In this document: in pieces, positions 16,676 through 25,711 of the stretch
Layout: each line of letters starts with the position of its first letter
Numbering within the stretch: the stretch's first letter is position 1
From: an uncultured Paracoccaceae bacterium
GTDB taxonomy: Bacteria; Pseudomonadota; Alphaproteobacteria; Rhodobacterales; Rhodobacteraceae
NCBI GenBank assembly: GCA_943787785.1
Contig: CALSNT010000010.1
Span: 1 to 64,000 of the forward strand
Length of the DNA stretch: 64,000 nucleotides
Reading direction: 5' to 3'
Made by a program: the position numbers and the translations under genes
The notes under the pieces: model-generated
Database searches by the model: none
Told to the model about the DNA's origin: nothing
Seen by the model: only the letters and a program-made list of their open reading frames with translations

Positions 16676-18427
16676 CTAGCCGTCTTCAAACGGATCCCAT
16701 TCATCTTCCACTTCTGGCAAAGCCTCGGCCTCCGCCTCCGCCGCAATCGCTTCGGGAGAGCGGATGTCAGTGATCTTCGCGCTTGGGAAGGCGTCGAAGA
16801 CCGCTTTAACCAGCGGGTTTTCGGCGGCATCGGCTTTGGCCTCGGCCTCCTCTGCGTCGCGCAGTTCGCCGATCGTCGGCGCGCCGTCGCTGGCGGTGAC
16901 GCTGACGGCCCAGCGCACGCCGGTCCAGCGGCCTAGGGCGGACCCGAGGCGCGCGGCCAGATCGGTCGGGGCCTCGGGCGTGGGTTCGAATTCGATCCGG
17001 CCGGGGCTGTAGCTGACCAGCCGCAGGTTGTTTTCTACCTCGACCAGCAGGCGCACATCGCGGTTGGAGCGGATCAGCGCGACGACATTCTGGAAATCGC
17101 CGAACCTTGCCAGCGCGATATCCGGGTCCGCATCGGTCGCAGGCAAGGCCGAACCGGTCTGGCGTGGCGGGCGTGCCGCCGCACGGGTTGCGGCCTGCGC
17201 GACGGCCTGCGCCCCAGGTGATCCACCCTGTGGTGCCGCCGGAGCAGGGGCGGCGCTGCCCGGAGGCGCATCACCCAGCGCCTTCATCAACTCGCCCGGT
17301 GTCGGCAGGTCTGCCACATGGGTCAGGCGGATCACGGCCATTTCGGCGGCCATCATCGGGTTCGGGGCCTGGGCGACTTCCTCCAATGCTTTCAGCAGCA
17401 TCTGCCACATCCGGGTCAGCACCCGCATGGGCAGGCGTGTGGCCATGTCCTGACCGCGGTTCCGCTCATCCGGGCCGACGGTGGGGTCATCTGCCGCACC
17501 CGGCGTGATCTTGATGACGCTGACCCAATGGGTCACCTCGGCCAGATCGCGCAATACGGCCATCGGGTCGGCCCCGTCGGCATATTGCGCCCCCAGTTCT
17601 TCCAGCGCGCCCGCTGCCTCTCCCCTCAGGATCAGATCGAACAGGTCCATTACCCGGCCCCGATCCGCGAGGCCCAGCATGGCGCGGACCTGATCGGCGG
17701 TGGTTTCGCCTGCACCATGGGCAATCGCCTGATCCAGTAAGCTCATCGCGTCTCGAACCGAGCCTTCGGCGGCCCGTGTGATGAGGGCAAGGGCATCGTC
17801 GGCAATCTCGGCGTTTTCCTTGCCGGCGATTTCCTTGAGGTGATCGATCATCACCTCCGGCTCGATCCGGCGCAAATCAAAGCGCTGGCAGCGGCTGAGG
17901 ACGGTTACGGGAACCTTGCGAATTTCCGTGGTTGCGAAGATGAATTTGACGTGCTCGGGCGGTTCTTCCAGCGTCTTCAACAAGGCGTTGAAGGCGTTTT
18001 TCGACAACATATGCACTTCGTCGATGATATAGATTTTGTACCGCGCGCTGGCCGCTCGATAGTGGACCGAGTCAATGATCTCACGAATGTCATCCACCCC
18101 GGTGCGGCTGGCGGCGTCCATTTCCAGGACATCGACATGACGGCCTTCTGCGATGGCGATGCAGGGCTCACAAACCCCGCAAGGGTCTGTTGTCGGGCCG
18201 CCCTTGCCGTCCTTGCCGACGCAGTTCAGCCCCTTGGCGACAATCCTTGCGGTGGTGGTTTTGCCGGTGCCGCGAATGCCAGTCAGGATAAAGGCCTGGG
18301 CGATCCGATCGGCTTCGAACGCGTTTTTCAACGTACGCACCATTGCATCCTGACCGATCAGATCGGCGAAGGTCGCGGGGCGGTATTTGCGCGCCAGTAC
18401 TTGATAGGCTTGGGTCGTTTCGCTCAC
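16676..18427 (-). CDS. dnaX: DNA polymerase III subunits gamma and tau
   Basis: This is the clamp-loader ATPase of the replisome. The 583-residue protein starts at GTG 18427 (GGGGGAAG upstream). AAA+ motifs are clear: YQVLARKYRPATFADLIGQD, Walker A GIRGTGKTTTARIVAKGL, the zinc-binding cysteines (CVGKDGKG..CGVCEPC), Walker B YIIDEVHMLSKNAFNALLKT, sensor 1 FATTEIRKVP and the SRC arginine finger (TVLSRCQRFDL). An Ala/Pro-rich linker leads to the tau C-terminus, which ends WDPFEDG, as expected for an intact gene. ybaB, its usual partner, is 1.6 kb away because of the insert. Confidence 0.98.
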   Translation of the reverse strand: MSETTQAYQVLARKYRPATFADLIGQDAMVRTLKNAFEADRIAQAFILTGIRGTGKTTTARIVAKGLNCVGKDGKGGPTTDPCGVCEPCIAIAEGRHVDVLEMDAASRTGVDDIREIIDSVHYRAASARYKIYIIDEVHMLSKNAFNALLKTLEEPPEHVKFIFATTEIRKVPVTVLSRCQRFDLRRIEPEVMIDHLKEIAGKENAEIADDALALITRAAEGSVRDAMSLLDQAIAHGAGETTADQVRAMLGLADRGRVMDLFDLILRGEAAGALEELGAQYADGADPMAVLRDLAEVTHWVSVIKITPGAADDPTVGPDERNRGQDMATRLPMRVLTRMWQMLLKALEEVAQAPNPMMAAEMAVIRLTHVADLPTPGELMKALGDAPPGSAAPAPAAPQGGSPGAQAVAQAATRAAARPPRQTGSALPATDADPDIALARFGDFQNVVALIRSNRDVRLLVEVENNLRLVSYSPGRIEFEPTPEAPTDLAARLGSALGRWTGVRWAVSVTASDGAPTIGELRDAEEAEAKADAAENPLVKAVFDAFPSAKITDIRSPEAIAAEAEAEALPEVEDEWDPFEDG

Positions 18428-18641
18428 GTCTTCCCCCGGATTCGTGCAACTTTGGCAGGCTAGGCTCGCATGGTGTTGGCGTCCACTGCTCAGTGGCTTT
18501 TGGCCAAAGCAACCGGCAGGGGTCCTGGTAATACCTAGGCCAGATGCACCGTCCCGCCCGATGCAGGCCAGAAAGGCGCCCGGTCTGCACTCTGATCTTC
18601 AAAACGTCCGCTCACGGCCAATCCGGCAATTCCGACTAACG

Positions 18642-19007
18642 TTACAGAAACCAAAGGATTAGCCCGGTCGCCGCGGCGCCAACGCTGAGTACGCTGGTGA
18701 TGATCGTCATCCGGAGGGTCGAGGCGGGTTCCGCCACATGGCTATCCAGTCTGTGCATCATTTTTAACGCATTTTTGCGCGCCGCCCAGAAGATCAACAG
18801 CGCCACGACAATAAAGACAGAGGCGACGAGACGCGGCACCCAGGTCGGCTCGAACGACGCGAATACTGCCTTCAGGCCTAGCGCCACCCCGACCGACGCC
18901 ATGCCCGTCCGCATCCAGCCGCCGAAGGTCCGTTCGTTCGCCAACATGGTGCGATCTTCGGCCCAGTCGGTCCGCTCTTCAGCCATTTCCTGTTCGTGAT
19001 CGCTCAT
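18642..19007 (-). CDS. YidH/DUF202 family membrane protein
   Basis: The 121-residue protein has the DUF202 start motif (DRTMLANERTFGGWMRTGMA, with the conserved L-A-N-E-R-T-x-x-x-W-x-R-T), followed by three hydrophobic helices (SVGVALGLKAVFASF, LVASVFIVVALLIFWAARK, MTIITSVLSVGAAATGLIL). Inner-membrane location is clear; the molecular role of the family is not known. It stands alone upstream of dnaX. Confidence 0.88.
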   Translation of the reverse strand: MSDHEQEMAEERTDWAEDRTMLANERTFGGWMRTGMASVGVALGLKAVFASFEPTWVPRLVASVFIVVALLIFWAARKNALKMMHRLDSHVAEPASTLRMTIITSVLSVGAAATGLILWFL

Positions 19008-19153
19008 CCATAAACTCTAACGGGACTGGCCGGAGGGCGCGACTGATTTATCATGCCAGTCGTCCCGGACGAGGGATTCAGATCTGGGGTTGAAATGACG
19101 ACCTTGCGATAGCGGCACTTGGCGCGGACACTTACCGCCTAGAAGGGGCAGAT

Positions 19154-19669
19154 TTGACAGGCTTTGCGATTTATTCCGTGGCCACCGCAGGGGGCGATCT
19201 GGCGGTTTCGCCAATGCCGGGACGCCGTGGCGATCTGGCCGGCGATGTTGAACGGATCGCAGAGTGGAGCGCGGACATGGTGATATCGATGACGACGGAC
19301 GCTGAATTCAGCCACTGCAAGACCGGCGATTTCGGGATCCGCATGGCACGTGTCGGTATCGAGTGGCGTCGCTTTCCGGTCGAGGATTTCGGGACCCCGG
19401 GTTCGACTGAGCAATCCCAATGGGCCGCCGTATCGCGCGCTGCGCGGGCCGTTTTGGCTGGCGGCGGGAAAGTCTTGATTCACTGTATGGGCGGATGCGG
19501 GCGTTCAGGAATGGCGGCTTTGCGCTTGATGATTGAGTCGGGCGAAGACCCCGATGATGCGCTTAGCCGACTGCGTGATGCGCGGCCCTGCGCGGTGGAA
19601 ACGGACGCGCAATTTGCCTGGGCCACCTCTGCTGGTAAGGTGCCCCGAGAGGATAATTCCGGAGGTTGA
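19154..19669 (+). CDS. Dual-specificity/tyrosine phosphatase-like protein
   Basis: The start appears to be TTG 19154. The 171-residue protein has the cysteine-phosphatase P-loop VLIHCMGGCGRSGMAALRLM (H-C-x5-R-S) and an upstream general-acid region (RRFPVEDFGTPG, with Asp). These enzymes dephosphorylate phosphotyrosine or other phosphoesters through a Cys-phosphate intermediate. The substrate is unknown. The next gene follows after 1 bp, so the two are probably co-transcribed. Confidence 0.85.
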   Translation: MTGFAIYSVATAGGDLAVSPMPGRRGDLAGDVERIAEWSADMVISMTTDAEFSHCKTGDFGIRMARVGIEWRRFPVEDFGTPGSTEQSQWAAVSRAARAVLAGGGKVLIHCMGGCGRSGMAALRLMIESGEDPDDALSRLRDARPCAVETDAQFAWATSAGKVPREDNSGG

Positions 19670-19670
19670 T

Positions 19671-20075
19671 GTGAAAGAAGACATCTCTAACACAATGATA
19701 TTGCGCATTCTTCTTTTTCTTTCTGCGCTGTGGATCATTGCCTATCTCTGGTCATTTTCGATTTTAATCTGGACTGAGCCGACCGGCGATAGTTTCACCC
19801 GTGGCCTCAATCGCGTTGCCGGTTTTTTTGGCTGGCAGTTTGGGGCAGGGGCGGTGGGTCTGGCGATCTTCCTGTTCGGGCGGCGGCTGCCCAGGGGCGG
19901 GATGAGGTGGCTTAGCCGGGTGCCGGTGTTGCTGGGGTTGCTGCCTATCCTGTTCGTGCTTGGCCTGCTGATTTACTCGTGGACGATCCACTGGCTTTAT
20001 CCGCCGGAATACTACGTGCCGCCGACGGGATCGGCGACGATCGAAGCACCCGCCGCCGCGACCGCCACCGAATAG
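19671..20075 (+). CDS. Small membrane protein with three helices, unknown function
   Basis: GTG 19671 has GGAGG 5 nt upstream. Of 134 residues, three stretches are hydrophobic: ILRILLFLSALWIIAYLWSF, QFGAGAVGLAIFLFGRRL and RVPVLLGLLPILFVLGLLIY. The tail is Pro/Ala/Thr-rich (PPTGSATIEAPAAATATE). I do not recognise the family. It follows the phosphatase-like gene and ends 1 bp before the convergent rsgA stop. Confidence 0.7.
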   Translation: MKEDISNTMILRILLFLSALWIIAYLWSFSILIWTEPTGDSFTRGLNRVAGFFGWQFGAGAVGLAIFLFGRRLPRGGMRWLSRVPVLLGLLPILFVLGLLIYSWTIHWLYPPEYYVPPTGSATIEAPAAATATE

Positions 20076-20076
20076 T

Positions 20077-21105
20077 CTAGCGCCCCTTGCGCTGATCGGC
20101 CGCCGACATCGCGCCTTTAACCATCTTGCCAAAGGCTTTGCCGCGCGCGCGGGACTGCGCGAGCGTCTGGCTGTTGTGAAGATCCTCGCGCGCCAGTTTC
20201 TGCCAGCGGTGGAGGCGGGCCTCGTCAATGTCGCCTGACGCAATGGCCGCCTGAACCGCGCAGCCCGGTTCGGTTTCATGGGCGCAATCGCGGAATTTGC
20301 AGGTCGCGGCCAGATCTTCCAGATCAGCGAAAACCGTTTCTATTCCTTCACTTGCGTCCATCAACCTAAGCGCACGCATGCCGGGTGTATCGATCAGCCA
20401 ACCGCCGTGGGTCGCGCGGTGAAGCGAGCGTGCGGTGGTTGTATGGCGGCCCCGTGCGTCGTCTTCACGGATTTCGGCGGTCGCCAGATCCGCACCGGTC
20501 AAAGTTGCGGCGAGGGTTGATTTGCCGACCCCGGAAGAACCGACCATTGCCGCTGTACGGCCTTTGCCCCACCAGTCTGTTAACGCTGCGGCCTGTGTCG
20601 GGTCGCGGGCGTCGATGGCCAGCACGCTGAGCATCGGTTGCAGGCCCTCGGCCTGTCGGATGTATTCCTCGGCATCGGCCATGTCGGATTTGGTCAGCAC
20701 GATCACCGGGTGGCACCCGGCGGTGTGGGCCAGGACCAGGTAACGTTCCAGCCGGGCCGGATTAAAGTCGGGATTACATGAGGTTACGATGAACAGTGTG
20801 TCGACGTTTGCGGCGATCAGCTGGGCGCGCGCGTCCTCTCCGGATGCGCGGCGTTCAAGGGCCGAGCTACGTTCCAGTCGACGAGCAATCTGGTCGCCGT
20901 CCAGCAAAAGCCAGTCGCCGACGGCATAGGTGCCGGTGGAAGTGGCGTCGGTTGAAACGGTCAAGGGGCCGTTTTCGGTAAGAACCGAGAGGGTGGTTCG
21001 GTGGACCTCGGACACCCGCGCGGGGGTCAGGGATTCGAGGTCTTCGACGGATAGTTGCTGTGAGAAATGTGCCGACCATCCGAGGTCGGAAAGCGTGTAG
21101 GTCAT
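20077..21105 (-). CDS. rsgA: Small ribosomal subunit biogenesis GTPase RsgA
   Basis: RsgA is a circularly permuted GTPase that assists late maturation of the 30S subunit. In the 342-residue protein the G motifs appear in permuted order: VLTKSDMADAEEY (G4) comes first, then AMVGSSGVGKSTLAATLTGA (G1, Walker A), and DTPGMRALRLMDASEG (G3). The C-terminal zinc site is CKFRDCAHETEPGCAV. An OB-fold N-terminus precedes. The Lys/Arg-rich tail is normal. Confidence 0.97.
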   Translation of the reverse strand: MTYTLSDLGWSAHFSQQLSVEDLESLTPARVSEVHRTTLSVLTENGPLTVSTDATSTGTYAVGDWLLLDGDQIARRLERSSALERRASGEDARAQLIAANVDTLFIVTSCNPDFNPARLERYLVLAHTAGCHPVIVLTKSDMADAEEYIRQAEGLQPMLSVLAIDARDPTQAAALTDWWGKGRTAAMVGSSGVGKSTLAATLTGADLATAEIREDDARGRHTTTARSLHRATHGGWLIDTPGMRALRLMDASEGIETVFADLEDLAATCKFRDCAHETEPGCAVQAAIASGDIDEARLHRWQKLAREDLHNSQTLAQSRARGKAFGKMVKGAMSAADQRKGR

Positions 21106-21282
21106 TGTTTTGCCTTGCGAATTGAGATCAAAGCATCAACTGCGCCGACCGTGCAGGCGCGCCGATGGGTTTGGCCAAGGCAGTGAGGTTGCGGGGCGGT
21201 TGGCCCCGTCACACGCCCCCGCCCGACGGGGATATCAAGACAGTCATGGACACCCTCCTACGCAGGCGCGGCAAGTAAAGTG

Positions 21283-21375
21283 AGAGGCTGGACAACGACC
21301 CAAGCGGGGCTCGTTACGGTTGCTTCCTTCCGGACCTGGCCGAGTTGGCGAGGCGCTCGCCCGCGCCAACCTCTC
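21283..21375 (-). ncRNA. ffs: Signal recognition particle RNA, small bacterial (4.5S) type
   Basis: The minus strand contains the conserved apical hairpin GGCCAGGTCCGGAAGGAAGC (with the GGAA tetraloop and the symmetric and asymmetric internal loops that bind Ffh) and the flanking paired ends AGAGGTTGGCG and CCAGCCTCT. The approximate length of 93 nt is right for the Alu-less bacterial type. Ends were set from the outer helix. Confidence 0.93.
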
Positions 21376-21506
21376 AAGAGGTCAGATAAGCGGTGATTGG
21401 CGGATTCGCAAGGTCGGCGTTACGTCGGCGATGCGTCGGCAAAACGTATGGCAGCGGCGCGCGGTGGGGTGAGGCCGCGTTAACCGGTCGACGGCAGGGT
21501 CGGCGC

Positions 21507-21952
21507 ATGAGCAGATATCCGATCAAGCGCCTTGCGACCGACAAGGTTACCAGCAAGGTTCCGCAGACCCGGACCGCGCGGATGGCGCGGGCGCGCCTTG
21601 GCTATCTGATGTCCGGGTTCGGGGACGATCCCGGCATTTACCACAGCGTCCAGCAGATGGTGCCCGAGGCCTGGGGACCATTGCCGAGGATCTGCCGTGC
21701 GAGGAGCCGAAGGTGAAGATCACCATCCGCCTCGACCAGTCAGTGGCGCGGTTCTATCGCGCCATGGGCAAGGGGTATCAGGCGCGGATGAACCGTGTGC
21801 TGGCAACCTATGCGCAGATGGAGATCGGCCAGGTACAGCGCGAACATGAGGTGTTCGCGGATTTGCTGCACAACCACGGGATGGACCGGATTACCGAGAT
21901 GGAGGAGGGGTTTCAGCGGGACCGGGAGGAGAGGGCCGCCACCCGCGAGTGA
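21507..21952 (+). pseudogene. BrnA/DUF4415-like antitoxin, frameshifted
   Basis: The N-terminal frame from ATG 21507 (MSRYPIKRLATDKVTSKVPQ ... HSVQQMVPEAWG) runs to a stop at 21716. The continuation lies in another frame (IAEDLPCEEPKVKITIRLDQ, SVARFYRAMGKGYQARMNRV). A single base appears to be missing near 21676 (after GAGGCCTGGGG). The second part matches BrnA-type antitoxins, with a ribbon-helix-helix-like IRLDxxVxxFYRAxGKGYQARxN. No BrnT toxin lies next to it. It may instead be two overlapping frames, but only the joined protein makes sense. Confidence 0.65.
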
Positions 21953-22043
21953 CCTCAGTGGGCGGCGGGATTGATGCCCGACCGAACGCCCCGCGTACCA
22001 TAGCGTTGGTCGGGCGGGGCGGGGGGCGGGTGTGAGAACGGGA

Positions 22044-22415
22044 TCAGTTCAGACGCAAGCTGCGTGATGCGGGCGATGAACTGTTACCGCTGCCGCCACA
22101 GTTGAATCTGATTTCACCGCTGTTCCAGCCGACTGCGCACCAGTATCCGGCGTGGTTGCAGACGATCATCATGGGAAAGCGCACGCAGCCGAGGGGGACC
22201 GGGCCGTCCGGGTTTGCGGCGAAGGAATTTCCGGCCCGCTGCGCCTTGCGGTAAGCGGTGAACATCTTGGGATACTCAGCGCGCATCTGGCCGGGCGACA
22301 GGATCGTTGTCTTGCCGCCAATTTCGACGGAGACCTTCGAGGAGGCCGCGCTTGCCGCGGGCGCGGTGAGGGAGAGGGCGGCGAGAGTTACTGAGAGAAC
22401 GAGTGACTTGTACAT
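22044..22415 (-). CDS. Secreted protein of unknown function
   Basis: ATG 22415 has AGGAAGG upstream. The 123-residue protein starts with a signal peptide (SLVLSVTLAALSLTAPAASA). The mature part contains VSVEIGGKTTILSPGQMRA, a central LGCVRFPMMIVCNHAGYWCA with three cysteines, and a Ser-rich tail. The function is unknown. Composition fits the neighbouring core genes. Confidence 0.7.
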   Translation of the reverse strand: MYKSLVLSVTLAALSLTAPAASAASSKVSVEIGGKTTILSPGQMRAEYPKMFTAYRKAQRAGNSFAANPDGPVPLGCVRFPMMIVCNHAGYWCAVGWNSGEIRFNCGGSGNSSSPASRSLRLN

Positions 22416-22530
22416 GGTGTGACCTTCCTGAGTTCGGCGTGGGTTGAGCGTCGACTACAGGTGGGTCGTGGGGAGGGGGCGTGTGGTTCAATTGGGGGCT
22501 AATGTATGTTATGTTATATAACTCTTCTGT

Positions 22531-22643
22531 CTACGAAAACATCGATCGTTTGTCGCTCAAATTTCGAACTTGTGGAACCACAGTAACAGAAGCTTCCGGA
22601 AGCTCGTGCTGTCGATCCAAGAACAAAGTGAACTGCTCTAGAG
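22531..22643 (-). pseudogene. 3' end of the coiled-coil gene, cut off by IS256 copy 2
   Basis: If the insertion sequence and one copy of the octamer CTCTAGAG are removed, the frame of the gene at 24807-24037 continues without a break through QFTLFLDRQHELPEASVTVV and PQVRNLSDKRSMFS to a TAG at 22531. This gives 34 residues after the target octamer. The native gene would therefore encode 291 residues. Confidence 0.85.
22636..22643. repeat. Target-site duplication of IS256 copy 2, left side
   Basis: CTCTAGAG directly precedes the element and is repeated directly after it at 24037-24044. Eight base pairs is the usual duplication length for the IS256 family. Confidence 0.93.
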
Positions 22644-24036
22644 GGTCGTGTCGGGAAGTTGGTGGAAATTTGAAGGTGGCGTAATCTCCGGGTGAATCAA
22701 ACCCACCCAATCGGCGGCTGGTACCGCCTTAGGAGATCACGCCATGACCAAGACTACAGACACGAGCCCCATTTCGCTACTTGCATGTGAAGAAGGCTTT
22801 GATCCGATCGAAGATCGGCTGCGCGCCAACATCCGCGGCACGATCGAGGCCGTTTTCAAGGAAGAACTGGACGGCTTTCTTGGCCGTTTGCGGTATGGCC
22901 GGGACGCCGAGGCGGTGAAAGGCTATCGCCACGGCCACCGGGACCGTCAGATCACCGGGACATTTGGCACCGAGACGATCAGCGTACCCCGCGCCCGGGT
23001 TGAAGATGAAGTCGGTAAGGCTAGTGAATGGCGCTCAAAAGCGTTGCCGCGCTACCAGCGCCTGACCAAGACGGCCGAAGCGTTGATTGCGTCGGTTTAT
23101 CTCTCGGGCACCAACACGCGGCGTGTGAAGCGCGCGCTGTTTGCGCTGTTCAAGGGGGCTGTCGGCAAAGACGTCGTCAGCCGCGCTTGGCGCAAGGTGA
23201 AGACCGACTGGGACGCCTGGTGCGCCCGCAGCCTTGCTGATGAGGACATCGTTCGGCTCATCCTTGACGGCACCGTCATCACGACGCGTCTTGATCGGAA
23301 AGCGCAGAACATCTCGGTTCTGGCTGCCATTGGCGTGCGTCGTGATGGGCAGAAAGTATTGCTTTCCATCATGAATATGGGCGGGGAGAGCACAGCCGCC
23401 TGGCGTCAGTTCATTGACGACCTCGATGCGCGGGGCCTCAAGCGGCCCGAGTTCGTGATGGTTGATGGCGCGCCGGGATTGGAGGCCGCGCTGGTCGCGT
23501 TGTGGGGCCAAGACTTGCCGATCCAACGCTGCACTGTTCACAAGCATCGCAACCTGCTGGCCCACGCCCCAAAACATATGCACGAGGAGCTGGGCGACGA
23601 TTATCGCGCCATGATCTACGCTGAAACCGCCGATGAAGTTGAGAAGCAGCGCAAATCCTTTCTACGCAAATGGCAGCTCAAGTGTCGAGCGGTCGCAGAC
23701 AGCCTTGAAGAGGCCGGGGATCGGCTGTTCACCTTCACCCGCCTCGATCCGTCGCAGTGGAAGTCAGCTCGCACAACCAACGCTATCGAGCGCCTGAACG
23801 AGGAGTTTCGCCGCCGGATCAAAACACAGACCGTGCTGCCCTGCGCTGCAACCGTGCCGATGCTGCTTTGGGCGCTCCTCGCCTCAGGCCAAATCCAGAT
23901 GCGCAAGGTCGACGGCTGGGAAACGCTCGCGCAACCAATTGAACCAATGACACTTGACCTCGTCGCCTGATCAGGCGCAAATCAAAACGCTCGGAGAACG
24001 CCGCCGGAGAATTTCCACCACTTTCGAGACACAACC
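22644..24036 (+). mobile_element. IS256-family insertion sequence, copy 2 (1393 bp)
   Basis: It has the same length, the same transposase and the same inverted-repeat ends as copy 1 at 2113-3505. Unlike copy 1 it is flanked by a perfect 8-bp direct repeat (CTCTAGAG), so this is a simple and recent insertion. It lies inside the 3' part of the coiled-coil gene. Both copies point in the same direction and are 20.5 kb apart. Confidence 0.95.
22744..23970 (+). CDS. IS256-family (mutator type) transposase, second copy
   Basis: Identical in amino-acid sequence to the protein at 2213-3439, with the same catalytic motifs (LDGTVITTR, FVMVDGAPGLEAAL, TTNAIERLNEEFRRR) and the same AGGAG upstream of ATG. 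It is likely functional. The interrupted gene on the opposite strand reads 66 bases into the 3' end of the element. Confidence 0.95.
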   Translation: MTKTTDTSPISLLACEEGFDPIEDRLRANIRGTIEAVFKEELDGFLGRLRYGRDAEAVKGYRHGHRDRQITGTFGTETISVPRARVEDEVGKASEWRSKALPRYQRLTKTAEALIASVYLSGTNTRRVKRALFALFKGAVGKDVVSRAWRKVKTDWDAWCARSLADEDIVRLILDGTVITTRLDRKAQNISVLAAIGVRRDGQKVLLSIMNMGGESTAAWRQFIDDLDARGLKRPEFVMVDGAPGLEAALVALWGQDLPIQRCTVHKHRNLLAHAPKHMHEELGDDYRAMIYAETADEVEKQRKSFLRKWQLKCRAVADSLEEAGDRLFTFTRLDPSQWKSARTTNAIERLNEEFRRRIKTQTVLPCAATVPMLLWALLASGQIQMRKVDGWETLAQPIEPMTLDLVA

Positions 24037-24807
24037 CTCTAGAGTTCCAATTATCACTTGCAAGGTTTGAATAACCTCATACGAGAACGTAATTTCGCTA
24101 CCAATTTTCTTCATACGGTCGTCGGCATCAGCGACTTTTCTGTTCCAGTATGTGTCTGGTTGCATTTCATACGTGTGACACAAATCAGGATCGTGATAGC
24201 CAACATGAGTGCAACTATCTATTGTCGCTAATCTTCTGCGGTTTGCGGCACGTTCCCACTCAACCCATGGCTCTTTAAAGATAGGCCGCAAGTTAACTAC
24301 AAGAGCATCAGCTTCGAGTTGCCGCGCTTCGTCAAACAATTTCGCTACTTTTTGCTCGACTTCGAATTTCAAAAGCCCCCTAATCGCAGGGAGCTTTCTC
24401 TTTATATCTGATGAAATTGCAGGCGCTAAATCACCCTTGGAAATAATTCGAAGAAACTCGCCATACTTTGGCAACATTACTAGTTGGTCCACTCTCGCCT
24501 CAAATGCGATTAGCGTTCGCCAGTTCTGAAAGGACTCCCGCAGAGCATCCTGGCCAACTTGGCCATCCCAACCAGACAAACTGGCGAAAACGGTCATGTC
24601 AGAATCCAAGTCTCTGTAAGCCTTGTCTCGCTCCTGCTCGTCGAGTTCTTCTTCAATTACATCAGGAAAACTCTGCACTAGAATGAGAGTGTCTCGTGCG
24701 ATGTCGAGAAGCCTATTCAGCTTACCATCGATTTTAGTGAGTTGTTTCTGTAGTATATCCAGCTTCTGCTCAATTACCTCTAGTTCATCGTCTGAGCGAA
24801 CAGCCAA
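24037..24807 (-). pseudogene. Coiled-coil protein of unknown function, 5' part
   Basis: ATG 24807 begins a frame whose first 257 codons are native. The N-terminus is a strong coiled coil (LEVIEQKLDILQKQLTKIDG, KLNRLLDIARDTLILV), followed by acidic helical sequence and a soluble helical domain (WRTLIAFEARVDQLVMLPKY, FEVEQKVAKLFDEARQLEAD). The base composition is clearly lower in G+C than the core genes nearby, suggesting acquisition by transfer. The insertion sequence makes the present product 278 residues long, ending in IS-encoded RRRSPSVLICA. The native tail lies at 22531-22635. I do not recognise the family. Confidence 0.75.
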
Positions 24808-24863
24808 TCGGTAAATTCATCGGCGACGTTGGCGTGCCCCCATCGTGTGGTCCGGTTTGATTG

Positions 24864-25679
24864 TTAGTGCATCGTGGGCCTTTGGTCCATTGGAACGATA
24901 CTTTCTGGTGCTGGTGGCCGATAGCCCAAGGCGCTGTGCGGCCTAACGGTGTTGTAGTGAACGCGCCATTGTTCGATCAGGATTTGAGCTTCGCGGAGGC
25001 TGTAAAATAGCTCGCCATTCAACAACTCATCGCGGAACCTGGCGTTGAAGCTTTCGCAGTATCCGTTTTCCCAAGGTGACCCTGGCTCAATGTAAGCGGT
25101 CTTCGCGCCCACGGCGGCGATCCAGTCCCGCACTTTCTGAGCAATAAATTCCGGGCCATTGTCCGACCTTATGTATTTCGGCGGGCCACGCAGGATGAAC
25201 TGGTCCGTCAGTGCGTCCAGCACGTCCGTCGAGTTGAGCTTGCGATCAACGCGGATCATCAACGCCTCCCTGGTGTATTCATCAATGATGTTGAGCGTCC
25301 GATAGACTTGCCCATCTGCGGTGCGATCCTGGACGAAGTCATAGGACCAGACATGGTTGGGGCGCTCTGGTCTGAGACGCACGCACGACCCATCGTTCAG
25401 CCAGAGCCGCCCCTTTTTCTTCTGCTTCTGAGGAACCTTCAGCCCTTCGCGCCGCCAGATACGTTCGACCCGCTTGTGGTTCACGTGCCAGCCCGCATTG
25501 TTGAGCAAACCTGTGACCATCCGATATCCGTAGCGGCCATATTGATCTGCCAGCTCGATGATATCGTCGGTCAGCCGGTTTTCGTCGACACGTCCTTGCG
25601 GAGCTTTGCGCTGTGTGGATCGATGCTGCCCAAGTGTGCGGCAGGCCCGGCGCTCGGAAACGCCAAGCTCCTGCCGCAC
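24864..25679 (-). CDS. IS3-family transposase OrfB (integrase core)
   Basis: The 271 residues shown begin at an in-frame ATG-like start, but the frame is open upstream and is normally reached by -1 frameshifting from OrfA. The DDE core is present: HVWSYDFVQDRTADGQVYRT (first Asp), IRSDNGPEFIAQKVRDWIAA (second Asp), and PWENGYCESFNARFRDELLN (Glu). An N-terminal HTH_21-like segment (YGRYGYRMVTGLLNNAGWHV) precedes it. The protein is identical to that of copy B. Confidence 0.93.
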   Translation of the reverse strand: MRQELGVSERRACRTLGQHRSTQRKAPQGRVDENRLTDDIIELADQYGRYGYRMVTGLLNNAGWHVNHKRVERIWRREGLKVPQKQKKKGRLWLNDGSCVRLRPERPNHVWSYDFVQDRTADGQVYRTLNIIDEYTREALMIRVDRKLNSTDVLDALTDQFILRGPPKYIRSDNGPEFIAQKVRDWIAAVGAKTAYIEPGSPWENGYCESFNARFRDELLNGELFYSLREAQILIEQWRVHYNTVRPHSALGYRPPAPESIVPMDQRPTMH

Positions 25680-25711
25680 ACGGTCGATGCATTTGCGACG
25701 ACGCGAAGGGC

